The translations under genes and the position numbers were made by a program. The notes beneath the pieces were generated by a model that saw only the letters and a list, made by a program, of their open reading frames with translations, searched no databases and was not told the DNA's origin. Shown here one piece after another: positions 19,146-28,689 of a stretch of 64,000 bases of DNA. How positions within the stretch are numbered: position 1 is the first letter of the stretch; each line of letters begins with the position of its first letter. This DNA is from Bacteroidota bacterium (GTDB lineage Bacteria > Bacteroidota > Bacteroidia > AKYH767-A > OLB10), in NCBI GenBank assembly GCA_016699635.1, contig CP064983.1, positions 1,488,001-1,552,000 on the forward strand, in the 5' to 3' direction.

Positions 19146-20681
19146 ATGAAAATTCGTCTTGTTTTAATACTCACTTTTATAAACTTTAGTCTCCTGATGG
19201 CTCAACAACCTATAACACTAAATGTGCCTCAGCCTGATCAAGACTGGCCTAACAGTGTTACCTATCATATTTTTGTCCGCTCGTTTTGTGATGGCAACGG
19301 TGACGGCATTGGCGACCTTAAGGGCATTACTGCCAGATGGGAGTACCTCAGAAAGTTAGGTGCAGAAGCAGTATTAATAAGTCCGATTTTTGCTTCACCA
19401 TCGTATCATAAGTACGATGTAACAGATTACTATAAATTATCACCGGAATATGGAAACATAGAGTCGTTTCAATATTTTATAAAAGATGCTCATGCCGAGG
19501 GATTTAAAGTAATTTTAGATATACCATTAAATCATTGCAGCAACAAACACCCCTGGTTTATAGAGGCAGCAAAAAATCCGGCAAGTACAATGCGAAACTA
19601 TTTTGTGTGGAGCAACAATCCGCCTGCAACAGAAAAAGACAAATGGCATCTGCCAAAAGATGAAAAAGGAAATACAATAGGAAAAACATACTATTATGGT
19701 TTTTTCAGTCCTGAAATGCCTGACAGGAACTATGACAATGCGCAGGTAGTGGAGGAAGCTCAACGCATTTTAAAATTTTGGATTGATTTGGGAGTAGATG
19801 GGTTCAGATTAGATGCTGCACAGCATATTTTTAAAGATCACAATAAAAATATTGGCTTTTGGAATATGATTTCGGCCTATGTAAAAAGTATCAACAAGCA
19901 TACATTTTTAGTAGGTGAGGTGGATAATTCTTCAGATATGGTAGCACCCTATCTTAAACCACTCGATGCCTGCTTTGATTTTGATTTATCGCGTGAAGTT
20001 GTTCAATCACTGAAGAATGAGAATGCAAGTAACTTCCCTATGAGAATGGAAAAAATTATCACACACTATAAAGCAGTGAATAAGGATTATAAGGATGCTA
20101 TTTTTCTTACTAATCATGATCAGAACAGGGTGATGAGTGAGGTTGGAAATAATGTTGACAAAGCAAAGCTTGCTGCCAATATTTTATTTACGCTTCCAGG
20201 TATTCCATACATTTATTATGGAGAAGAAATAGGGATGAAAGGTGAAAAGCCTGATGAATTTATTCGTGAGCCCATGTTATTTGCACCTGAAAAAGAAGAT
20301 GAAATGCGCCCCAAATGGATGAAGCCTAAATACAGTACGGATAAAACCGTTGAGTCGGCAATGGTTCAGATAAAAGAAGATCAGTCGCTATGGAATCATT
20401 ATTCAAGACTTATTTCTATGCGCAAAGAAAACAGAGCATTGCAATACGGTCAATTTGAAAACTCATCTTTGAGTAGTAAAAGTGTATTGGCTTATTATCG
20501 TATCTATAATCAGATGCGTGTTTTGATAATTAACAACGTAAGTGCCACAGCCGTTACACTAACAAAAGAGGAAAAAGATAACACGCTTATAAATCCGATT
20601 TATCAGACATCAAAACAAACTACAGTTAAAGGAAACAAAATTACGCTTGCTCCATACAGTACAATTATTCTCACCAATTAA
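19146..20681 (+). CDS. Secreted alpha-amylase family protein (GH13)
   Basis: A 511-residue glycoside hydrolase of family 13. A signal peptide ends at LLMAQ. The catalytic barrel starts with WPNSVTYHIFVRSF and GDGIGDLKGI. The nucleophile Asp is in DGFRLDAAQH (about residue 222), the acid/base Glu in FLVGEVDN (about 258) and the transition-state Asp in FLTNHDQNRV (about 325). The C-terminal all-beta domain is present. It should act on alpha-glucans outside the cytoplasm. No SusCD pair or regulator is adjacent, so it is not part of a classical polysaccharide-utilisation locus. It shows no frame disruption. Confidence 0.93.
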   Translation: MKIRLVLILTFINFSLLMAQQPITLNVPQPDQDWPNSVTYHIFVRSFCDGNGDGIGDLKGITARWEYLRKLGAEAVLISPIFASPSYHKYDVTDYYKLSPEYGNIESFQYFIKDAHAEGFKVILDIPLNHCSNKHPWFIEAAKNPASTMRNYFVWSNNPPATEKDKWHLPKDEKGNTIGKTYYYGFFSPEMPDRNYDNAQVVEEAQRILKFWIDLGVDGFRLDAAQHIFKDHNKNIGFWNMISAYVKSINKHTFLVGEVDNSSDMVAPYLKPLDACFDFDLSREVVQSLKNENASNFPMRMEKIITHYKAVNKDYKDAIFLTNHDQNRVMSEVGNNVDKAKLAANILFTLPGIPYIYYGEEIGMKGEKPDEFIREPMLFAPEKEDEMRPKWMKPKYSTDKTVESAMVQIKEDQSLWNHYSRLISMRKENRALQYGQFENSSLSSKSVLAYYRIYNQMRVLIINNVSATAVTLTKEEKDNTLINPIYQTSKQTTVKGNKITLAPYSTIILTN

Positions 20682-20703
20682 AAGATATTTAAAACTTATA
20701 TTA

Positions 20704-20758
20704 GTCCTGAAAGGATGTAATTTACAAGAGTAGCGTGAAGTAGTGCCCTTTCAGGGTC
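20704..20758. repeat. REP-like inverted repeat between convergent genes
   Basis: Two arms, GTCCTGAAAGGA and GCCCTTTCAGGGT, face each other across about 30 bases. There is no T run, so it is not an ordinary terminator. The arm CCTGAAAGG is reminiscent of repetitive extragenic palindromes common in environmental bacteria. Only one copy is seen here. Confidence 0.5.
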
Positions 20759-20787
20759 AAGATAATATATTACAATTTCCGCTATTA

Positions 20788-22325
20788 TTAGACTAACTTC
20801 AAAGCAGATTCTAATCTTTTAAGCACCTGGTTTTTTCCAAGCAGCTGTATCATTGGAAAAAGGTCAACGCCTTGTGCCTGTCCACTAACAAAAACACGAA
20901 AGAGTTGAAGTACTTCACCGGGTTTAAGATTATTTTTTTCGGCAGCGGCTTTAAAAGTCTGCTCTGCAATCTGACTGTTCCATTCATTTGATGCAGTAAA
21001 TTCATCAGAAAGCATTTTGAAAAAATCTTTAAATTCAGGTTTCCATTTTTTAGAGATAACTGTCTGATCATATTCCGTTGGCTCTATAAAAAGATACAAT
21101 CCTTTTTCAGGCATTTCTTTCTCAAACTGAACACGAGGTTTTAGCAATGCCACACATGCTGTTAGAAAACTATCAGAGAGGCGCACATCATCCGTAGTGA
21201 TTCCTGTGAGTGATGCAACCATAGGTTTAATACGTTTTGCAATGTCTTCATCGGATTGTCGCAGCATCCATTGAGTATTGTACCATTTTGTTTTTTCAGG
21301 GTCGAAGCGTGCTCCTGCTTTGTGAACATGATCTATAGAAAATGCAGCAATGAGTTCGTTCATATTAAAAATTTCCTGCTCTGTTCCGGGATTCCATCCC
21401 AACATAGCAAGCATGTTAACAAATGCTTCGGGGTAGTAACCATTTTCGCGGTAGCCGCTAGACACCTCACCTGTTGTAGGGTCTTTCCATTCAAGAGGAA
21501 AGACAGGAAATCCTAACCTGTCGCCATCGCGCTTGCTGAGTTTTCCTTTTCCATCAGGTTTCAGCAATAAAGGAAGGTGTGCATAGTGAGGCATTTGCGC
21601 AGTTAATCCGAGATAACGATAAATTAAAATATGTGCAGGTGCAGAAGGCAACCACTCTTCGCCTCTGATAGCATGTGTTATTTCCATCAGGTAGTCATCA
21701 ACAATATGTGCTAAATGATAGGTAGGCATGCCATCACTTTTAAGCAACACTTTATCATCAACTAAATTAGAGTCAAAACTGACTTCACCACGAATGAGAT
21801 CTGTAAAAGTTATTGTTTCATTTTCCTGAACTTTCAGTCGGATAACATAAGGAACATTCTTTGAAATTAGTTCTTTAACTTCTTCAACAGTTAATGCCAA
21901 TGAATTATTAAGACTCATTCTTGTAGCACTGCCATAAGAAAAAGTTTCTTTTTTTTCTTCTGCATTTTTGCGCTGTTGTTCTAATTGTTCTGCAGTATCG
22001 AATGCATAATAGGCATTTCCGGATGCGACAAGTTGCATGGCATAGCTTCTGTAAACTTCTTTCCGTTCACTCTGTCTGTATGGTGCATGTGTGCCGCCAA
22101 CAGAAACGCCTTCGTCAATGGTGATGCCGCACCAGTGCAGTGCATCAATGATATATTGTTCGGCACCAGGAACAAAGCGGTTCTGATCGGTATCTTCTAT
22201 ACGTAATAAAAAATCGCCTCCATTTTTTTTGCAAACAGCCAGGCGTATAATGCTGTGCGCACACCGCCCATGTGTAGTGGCCCGGTGGGGCTGGGGGCAA
22301 ATCGTGTTCTTATTCTTCGCTGCAT
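20788..22325 (-). CDS. gltX: Glutamate--tRNA ligase (frameshifted in this sequence)
   Basis: A class I aminoacyl-tRNA synthetase that charges tRNA-Glu. The true start at 22325 gives MQRRIRTRFAPSPTGPLHMG, with the HIGH-type motif, then GVRTALYAWLFAKK. An A is missing from the eight-base run at 22223-22230; with one more, the frame continues NGGDFLLRIEDTDQNRF and stays open to the end. The KMSKS equivalent is KGKLSKRDGD. Repaired length is about 512 residues, normal for the family. The gene is essential, so a read error is the likely cause. It follows the M1 peptidase gene on the same strand. Confidence 0.95.
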
Positions 22326-22370
22326 AAAATAAATTCTGCTGCAAAGATAATCGAGAAAAAGTTGTGTGGT

Positions 22371-24913
22371 TTATTTCTTTAGTGAAGTTATACTTGAAGT
22401 GAGTTTTTCTTCAATTTTTTTGTAGCGGCTCAACTGATCAAAATACTCAGGCTTTGTTTCCAGTTCTTTTATTTTGTTAGTGACAAATTTTTTGAGCTTA
22501 CTAAGTGTATTGGAAGTTTGCATATTCATAAACTTTGAGCTGCTGTTTTTTGCAGCATCAGTCAAAGCGTCAACACCTTTTTCTGTCACAGCAGGTGAAC
22601 TGTGCTCGAGGAAAGTTCCGAGGTTTTGAATAATTCCCATCTTTCCAAATCCGGATGCTACATTTAATGCATTTATCATGTAATCGTAATTTTCATCACT
22701 GCCATATTGTGCATAAAGTCCTGAGAGTGTATAAAGAAGGTTGTTGTTATTATCGGACTCATATTTTTTTAGTGAGGACAATTGCTTTGGATTTTTTGTG
22801 ATGTAATGTTCCAATGCAGTAGTCATTACATTGTATGAAGAGTCGTTTATAGCAATATTATCTAAAGAAGAATCATCAAAATATTTATATAAGGTTGACA
22901 AGGCAGATTCTCTTACATGTGCTTTAGCATCTTTAGTTACCATTTGTTGTAATTTGTTTTTTACTGTACTGTCAGCTTTTGCTGCTGCACCAATATTTCT
23001 TAAAGCAAGTGCTCTGATAGAAGGATTTTTGTCGTCTAATGCGCTGATAATAATTTTTGCTTCTGCACTATTGCCTTCATAACCTTTGGCTAATGCATCA
23101 ATAGCTTCGTAACGGTCGAGAAACAATGGCGCATGCTGATACTGATACCTCCATTCATCGCTGGTGTGGTTGTCCTTTTTAGCGCATAACAATTGTTTTT
23201 CTGCATCTACATTTATCAATTGTGGCTTGCTGTTGCAATCAAAAAATAAATATTCTTTTTGTTGTGTAAGTGTAACCTGTTCGCGTCTAACTTTTCCGTT
23301 TTCATAAATATCTATTGCAAGAGGAAGTTTATAGAGTGGTGTTTCCTGAAGATTTTGTTTTTGTTCGATGATGACGGTTTGTTTTTTCAGAGTATCGTTC
23401 CACTGATAACTGATATCAATTATGGGATGACCTTTAGCAAAAAACCACTGATTGAAAAACCAGTTGAGGTCTTGTCCGGTAACAGCTTCAAAAGCCAAAC
23501 GCAGATTATGTGCTTCAACAGGGCTGAATTTATTGTCGTTTAAATATTTTTTTAATGATGCAAAAAGGCATCATCGCCAACATATTTACGAAGCATGTGT
23601 AACACCCGACCCCCTTTTGAATAGCTGTGTCTGTCGAACATATCTTCACGAGCATTGTAATGAAAGCGAATAAGATCAACCTGTTTGTATTTGGCTTCAG
23701 CAAGATATTGATTCAAATCATCCATGCCGCCTTTGTCAGCTTCTTCACGACCGTATTTGTATTCATCCCACAGGTATTCGCCATAAGTTGCAAACGATTC
23801 GTTTAATGGTATGTTGCTCCACGACTCACACGTTACATAATCGCCAAACCAATGATGAAAAATTTCATGTGCAATCGTATTTTCACTTGTGCCATCAAGC
23901 AGTTCGCGTTTTGTTCTCTGTAAAAACTCACCATAAAGAATTGCAGAAGTATTTTCCATGGCACCACTCACATAATCATGAACAACAACATGTGATGATT
24001 TTTCCCATGGATAGTCAACGCCTAATTTACGAGAGTAGAAATCGAGTATTTCGGGCACGTTTCCAAAAATATCTTTTGCATACATTTCATATTCCGGGTC
24101 AACATAGTAGTTGACTTCAATGTTGCGCCAACGGTCTTTAACCACTTTAAAATTGCTAACAGCCATCATCGTCAGATAGGGTGCAGCAGGCAATGACTGT
24201 TTCCATGTATCTGTGCGTGTACCGTCAGCATTTTTAACTGAGGAAGTCATCAAGCCGTTGCTAAGTGTTACAAATGAGCTGTCAACAGTTATGCTGATTT
24301 CCTGAGTCATGTTTTGATTGGGAGAATCAATAGTAGGGAACCAAACAGAATTGCTTTGTGTTTCGCCTTGTGTCCAAACCTGTCGTGGTTTATTGGGATT
24401 TTTTCCATCGGCATTTACAAAGTAAAGACCTTTATCACTATTAATTGCTACACTGCCACCAATGTTTTTTAGTTCATCAGGCTTTGATATATAGTCAATA
24501 TAAACTGTGTAGGTTTCAGTTCTGTTGTAAAAGCGGTCGAGGTTGATGGTTAATGAATCGTTTTGGTAGGAGTAGGTTAGCTTTTTTCTTCCGGTGTCGG
24601 TAATCAGGCTGACTTCGTTGAAGTCCATGCCACGTGCATTTAGTATCAGCGTGTTTACACTGGTAAAATAGGGTTTAGCGGTTACTTCGGCAATGCCGTA
24701 CAGGTACTTTTTATTCCAGTCGAAACGTACTTTTAGTTTCGTATGTTGCAAGTCGTTTAAGATGGTGTTGCTGGCGCGATAGTCTTCGTAGGGAGGTTTT
24801 ACTTCTATGGCAGGAAGGTCATGTGTTTCAACAGGAGTTTTTTGAGTTGTTTTACATGATGATAAAAGTGCAATAGAGATGATTGCAGCAAAGAGAGCTT
24901 TTGTAAAATTCAT
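22371..24913 (-). CDS. M1 family metallopeptidase lipoprotein (frameshifted in this sequence)
   Basis: A gluzincin aminopeptidase anchored by lipid: the N-terminus ends in LLSSC, a lipobox. The M1 exopeptidase motif is SGAMENTS and the zinc motif is HEIFHHWFGDYV followed by NESFATYGEYLW. The frame breaks at 23562-23566, where one base is missing from a five-base run; restoring it gives GDDAFFASLKKYLNDNKFS and then LAFEAVTGQDLNWFFNQWFF. The rest is the C-terminal helical (HEAT/ERAP-like) domain. The repaired protein is about 847 residues. It acts in the periplasm or on the cell surface on peptides. Confidence 0.92.
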
Positions 24914-25018
24914 GTTCAGGAAAATTTGAAGGCGTGAAATAATGAAAATTATGCTGCTAAATTGGTTAAAATCAAGTTAAGGAGCAAAAAGTGATACAAA
25001 GGGGGTGCTTCACATCTT

Positions 25019-25240
25019 GACGAGAGACTTTTTTGATTTCACGCAAAGAGCGCAAGGATGAAATTCACTTAGCGGTCCTCTGCGTGTTTATTTCTTTGCG
25101 TCTTGGCGAGAGACCTTTTTTTTCACGCAAAGCTCGCAAAGGGGTATTTGTAGTAAGTCTCGTTTTCTTTTCACGCAAAGGAGATATATTTCTTAGCGGC
25201 CTCTGCGTGTTTTATTTCTTTGTGTCTTGGTGAGAATAAT
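25019..25240. repeat. Palindromic repeat array 1 (CACGCAAAG / CTTTGCGTCTTGGCGAG type)
   Basis: Three CACGCAAAG-type units and two CTCTGCGTG...CTTTGCGTCTTGGCGAG units alternate between the M1 peptidase and sigma factor genes. The same units make up four more arrays up to 31.6 kb. Open frames in it read as Leu-Arg-Ala-Leu-Arg-like strings and are not genes. Confidence 0.88.
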
Positions 25241-25270
25241 TTTGTTTTCATGTAATGATGTTTTTAAAAC

Positions 25271-25918
25271 CTAAAGTTTATCAATAATTTTCATGACACG
25301 GTCTGTCATAGCATTACAGTAAACAGCATTAAACTCAAACAACTCTTCTGCAGCATACGATTTTTCTATTTCTGCACGAAGCATAGCTTTAGAACGGTTG
25401 AGTCGTGTTTTCACATTGGCCTCGCTGATGTTTAAGAGTCCGGCAGTTTCTGATACGTTCATGCCATTGATTTCGCGAAGGGAGAAAACCATTCTGTATT
25501 CATCAGGAATTTTGCTTAGTGCTTCTTCTATAATATCTCCCAACTCACGATTTTGTATTAATTTTTGAGTATCGTTATTTGTTCCTGTAAACATTGGTTG
25601 TGAATTTTCGTGTACATCTTGTTTGATTTCATTTTTAAAACCTGATTTTTCTTTTTTACGGAAACAGTTATTCAACATTATTCGGATAATCCAGGTTTTA
25701 AAATTCGATCGCCCTTCAAATTGTGAAAGATTTCTATATGCATCTACAAAAGTATCCTGCATAAGATCTTCTGTGTCTTCGTGATTGTAATTATAAGAAC
25801 GACCAATTTTATAAAGAGTAGGATTAAATCGCCTTACTATAATTTCGTAAAGCGATTTTTCTCCGTTTAATATACGTTCCGCAATTTGTGTTTCGGATAA
25901 TTCTTTATAAAGTTCCAT
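25271..25918 (-). CDS. ECF-type RNA polymerase sigma factor
   Basis: A 215-residue sigma-70 family factor of extracytoplasmic function type. Region 2 shows HEDTEDLMQDTFVDAYRNL and the FKTWIIRIMLNNCFR helix used in -10 recognition. Region 4 shows the helix-turn-helix MNVSETAGLLNISEANVK. A C-terminal extension of about 40 residues follows (EELFEFNAVYCNAMTDRVM), a tail I do not recognise. No anti-sigma factor of the FecR or zinc type is adjacent; the two genes upstream on the same strand code for a lipoprotein and a DoxX-like protein, so it may be controlled by the membrane pair. The gap to the DoxX gene is four bases. Confidence 0.92.
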   Translation of the reverse strand: MELYKELSETQIAERILNGEKSLYEIIVRRFNPTLYKIGRSYNYNHEDTEDLMQDTFVDAYRNLSQFEGRSNFKTWIIRIMLNNCFRKKEKSGFKNEIKQDVHENSQPMFTGTNNDTQKLIQNRELGDIIEEALSKIPDEYRMVFSLREINGMNVSETAGLLNISEANVKTRLNRSKAMLRAEIEKSYAAEELFEFNAVYCNAMTDRVMKIIDKL

Positions 25919-25922
25919 ATTA

Positions 25923-26294
25923 TTATTTTACAAATTTAGCTAGTTGTGCCATTGAAAAGGCAGATATTGCCATTACCAAATCACGAACGGCAACATCTAC
26001 ATAGTTGAAACCCATAAGGAGTGTTAAAGCAATTAATGTAAGCCATGCAGCTACTATCTGACCACCAATTATAGGTTTTTTTAAGACAACAATTCCTGCT
26101 ACGATTTCAATTACACCAACAAGCATCATAAATGCTGCAGGAGTTAGCGGAAGCATACCGACTATTGTTGGATTAATATATTGTGGCCAATTGGTAAGAA
26201 GGTTTGTAAATTTATCTGCACCGGCAACGATAGGAACAACTACAAAAGTGTATTTAAGTAAGTTGAATGTTTGGGATATGATTTTATTTTCCAT
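25923..26294 (-). CDS. DoxX-like four-helix membrane protein
   Basis: A 123-residue protein with four hydrophobic segments (about 10-25, 43-68, 74-95 and 98-118). The pattern TPAAFMMLVGVIEIVAG and the overall topology match the DoxX/DUF4395-type small quinone-oxidoreductase-related membrane proteins. In this family function is often linked to redox or oxidative stress, but no catalytic residue can be read here. It lies between a lipoprotein gene (24-base gap) and an ECF sigma gene (4-base gap), all on the minus strand. Confidence 0.7.
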   Translation of the reverse strand: MENKIISQTFNLLKYTFVVVPIVAGADKFTNLLTNWPQYINPTIVGMLPLTPAAFMMLVGVIEIVAGIVVLKKPIIGGQIVAAWLTLIALTLLMGFNYVDVAVRDLVMAISAFSMAQLAKFVK

Positions 26295-26318
26295 AATTTT
26301 TTTGAATTTGAAGTTAAT

Positions 26319-27026
26319 TTAAAATTTCTCCGGAAATTGAAGTGCTATTCCTTTGGCAAGGTCGTCAGCCATGTCGAGCATGTGTTGGTTGGCCTCATCA
26401 TAGTGAGTGATTGCATTGTTGTAATCTTTATTCAATAAATCAACAGCGTATGTTGTAGTTTGGTCAATGTGCATTTCCATCATGTGTTGCATATCGTGCG
26501 GTGGCCAGTTTTTAGGATTAGCAGTTGAAAGAAAGTTTGCAATATCGTTAGCATTGGTTTTCCAGTTTGCTAATGCAAGGTTAAGGGCGGGCTGATCGTT
26601 ATTTTTTGCGGCTTCGAGTACAGGCACAGCTAAGTTTATATGTGTTGTGAGCAAAGAAGAAAGTGTGTCACCGGCAGCCTGACCATAGTAAGGAACTATT
26701 GCAGCGCCAATATCTTTTTGATTTTGTAATAAACGATTTAAAGAAGAAGATAATCCGGAAGGATTGTTGTAGTAGGCATCAACAGTTGCATAAGTGTATT
26801 TCATGTGGTCGTTCCAGAGTTTGCGCAAGCCATCTTGCAAGTTGTAATATTGTGTACTTTCTAATGGATTAGAGTCGTCATCTTTCTTGCAAGATGTAAT
26901 TAAAGTGGCAAGAGAAAATAAGAGTAGAAATACAGAGAGCGATTTCAAATTCAACTTTCTTTTGGTTATACTTGAAGTTTCAGCAGGTTCAAGAGAATTG
27001 ATGTGATGTAATGATGTGTTTTTCAT
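26319..27026 (-). CDS. His/Met-rich helical lipoprotein of unknown function
   Basis: A 235-residue protein with an N-terminal membrane segment and lipobox-like LITSCKKDDD at about residue 46. The mature part has LRKLWNDHMKYTYATVDAYY, LLQNQKDIGAAIVPYYG and a His/Met cluster HDMQHMMEMHIDQT, ending in QFPEKF. I recognise a bacterial family with this pattern (two antiparallel helical pairs) that databases variously mislabel as glycosyltransferase or acetylglutamate kinase; the true function is unknown. The repeated His and Asp at helix positions could bind a metal. It heads an operon with DoxX-like and ECF sigma genes. Confidence 0.75.
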   Translation of the reverse strand: MKNTSLHHINSLEPAETSSITKRKLNLKSLSVFLLLFSLATLITSCKKDDDSNPLESTQYYNLQDGLRKLWNDHMKYTYATVDAYYNNPSGLSSSLNRLLQNQKDIGAAIVPYYGQAAGDTLSSLLTTHINLAVPVLEAAKNNDQPALNLALANWKTNANDIANFLSTANPKNWPPHDMQHMMEMHIDQTTTYAVDLLNKDYNNAITHYDEANQHMLDMADDLAKGIALQFPEKF

Positions 27027-27125
27027 TTTTATTATTTTTTTAATGTTTATACTCTATTAGAGTAAACGAAAAAACAAAAGGTTACAAAAAATCTAAAATT
27101 GTATTAAAGTTGGACTTTATGTGTT

Positions 27126-27240
27126 TTTTCTTTGCGTCTTGGCGAGAGGCTTTTTCATTTCACGCAAAGCTCTCAAAGTGATATTTGTAGCAAGTGTAAT
27201 TTTCTTTTCACGCAAAGAGCGCGATGGGTTATCATTTAGC
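27126..27240. repeat. Palindromic repeat array 2
   Basis: One CTTTGCGTCTTGGCGAG unit and two CACGCAAAG-type units. The array ends about 20 bases from the stop codon of a truncated gene copy (27259), at the same distance as array 4 from the full gene at 28690. Confidence 0.85.
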
Positions 27241-27258
27241 TTTCTTTTGTTAGTTTAA

Positions 27259-27345
27259 TTAAAGATGTACATTGAAAAATGGCATCCACCTAAATAGTTT
27301 TCGATTATTACCTATATAATTCCCAACTGCAAAACTTAATGTATA
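27259..27345 (-). pseudogene. Duplicated 3' end of the surface-repeat gene
   Basis: The minus strand encodes GNNRKLFRWMPFFNVHL and a stop, identical to the last 17 residues of the gene at 28690-29331. The DNA match runs from just past the stop for about 65 bases with few differences. The residues before it (SFAVGNYI) are similar only loosely, then the likeness ends. There is no start codon or full gene, so this is a fragment. Confidence 0.75.
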
Positions 27346-27441
27346 GATGACGAAGATGTTAGGGCTTTTTTTAACGATGGTTGGGCAAAAGCCATATTCT
27401 GATAGCTACCAGAATGTGTTTATTAGTAGAATGATATGTGG

Positions 27442-27467
27442 GCACAAGTCATAAGACTTGCGCCATG
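27442..27467. repeat. Short inverted repeat
   Basis: CAAGTC-ATAA-GACTTG, in context GGCACAAGTCATAAGACTTGC, forms a perfect six- to nine-base stem with a four-base loop. There is no T run. The rest of 27346-27474 holds no recognisable gene. Confidence 0.4.
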
Positions 27468-27474
27468 TGTGGCT

Positions 27475-27802
27475 TTTTTCATTTCACGCAAAGAGCACAA
27501 AGGTTTTTTCTCTTAGCGGTCTCTGCGTGATTTTTTTCTTTGCGTCTTGGCGAGAGACTTTTATTTCACGCAAAGCTCGCAAAGGGGTATTTGTAGCAAG
27601 TGTAGTTTTCTTTTCACGCAAAGAGCGCAGAGAGTGAATTTTCTTAGCGGCCTCTGCGTGTTTTTTTCTTTGTGTCTTAGCGAGCAATCTTTTTTTCACG
27701 CAAAGCTCGCAAGGGAGATATATTTCTTAGCGGTCTCTGCGTGATTTTTTTCTTTGCGTCTTGGCGAGAAACCTTTTTTCTTTCACGAAAAGCTCGCAAA
27801 GG
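27475..27802. repeat. Palindromic repeat array 3
   Basis: The longest array: five CACGCAAAG-type units and three CTCTGCGTG...CTTTGCGTCTTGGCGAG units. The composite period is about 130 bases (CACGCAAAGAGCGC units at 27481 and 27613). A non-palindromic spacer, TATTTGTAGCAAGTGTAG, is conserved within the unit. It flanks the 3' side of the GxxExxY gene. Confidence 0.9.
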
Positions 27803-27893
27803 GATAATAATTTTAAATAGTCTGTGAATGTTAAAGCAGAAATGATAGAATGTAAACTATTAAATAATTTGCTTAAATATAATATCCTAATAT

Positions 27894-28280
27894 TTACAAA
27901 TTATTAACGATTCTATGAATGCCTTCTTTTAGATACTTAGTGTTAAAATTGATTAAGAGAGCTAATTTTTTCCCAGACAATTTTAAATATGTAAGCGTTT
28001 GTGCAAAATGAACTGGGGCGAGCGTTTCTACAGATTTTATCTCAACAATAACTTTATCATTGATTATTAAATCTAATCTGTATCCAACCTCTTGTTTTAC
28101 ATTTTTATAAATCAATGGCATTGGAACCTGGACTTTTACATCAAAACCAGCCTGAATTAAGTCATAAGTTAAAGCAGATTCATAAGCAGATTCTAATAAG
28201 CCTAAGTATAAGACTCTATGCATTTCTACTGCAATTCCAATTATTTGATATGAGAGTTCATTTTCAATTGAAGTATTCAT
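27894..28280 (-). CDS. GxxExxY family protein (PD-(D/E)XK nuclease-like)
   Basis: A 128-residue member of the GxxExxY family. The signature GLLESAYE is at about residue 27. The fold-defining acidic positions are in GYRLDLIINDKVIVEIKSVETL (Asp and Glu-x-Lys), as in PD-(D/E)XK nucleases. The family has no proven function; members are known as insertions in 23S rRNA genes and next to repeats. Here the gene lies between repeat arrays 3 and 4, both built from the same palindromic units, and is on the same strand as all neighbours. It shows no frame break. Confidence 0.9.
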   Translation of the reverse strand: MNTSIENELSYQIIGIAVEMHRVLYLGLLESAYESALTYDLIQAGFDVKVQVPMPLIYKNVKQEVGYRLDLIINDKVIVEIKSVETLAPVHFAQTLTYLKLSGKKLALLINFNTKYLKEGIHRIVNNL

Positions 28281-28364
28281 TTCGGTTTATAATTGTTTCA
28301 AATCGAAAGATACAAAAAATAGTTTTGTTAAATAAAAATGTTTATTCAAAATATAGTGTGTTTG

Positions 28365-28660
28365 TTTTTCACGCAAAGCTCGCAAGGAAAATATATTTCT
28401 TGGCGGTCTCTGCGCGTTTTTTTCTTTGCGTCTTGGCGAGGAACTTTTTTTTATTTCACGCAAAGCTCGCAAAGTGGTATTTGTAGCAAGTGCAGTTTTC
28501 TTTTCACGCAAAGAGCGCAAAGGAGATGTATTTCTTAGCGGTCTCTGCGTGATTTTTTCTTTGCGTCTTAGCGAGAAACCTTTTTCTTTTTACGCAAAGC
28601 TCGCAAAGTGGTATTAGTAGTAAGTATTGTTTTTCATTTCACGCAAAGAGCGCAAGAGGT
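28365..28660. repeat. Palindromic repeat array 4
   Basis: Five CACGCAAAG-type units and two CTTTGCGTCTTGGCGAG units with the conserved TATTTGTAGCAAGTGCAG spacer. It lies on the 5' side of the GxxExxY gene and ends about 30 bases past the stop codon of the gene at 28690. Confidence 0.9.
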
Positions 28661-28689
28661 ATCCGTATAATTTTCTTTGGTGGTTTTAA

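Noticed and set aside
27475..28660. Possible CRISPR array
   Set aside because: Units are imperfect palindromes in alternating orientation, spacers are similar to one another rather than unique, and no cas genes are present.
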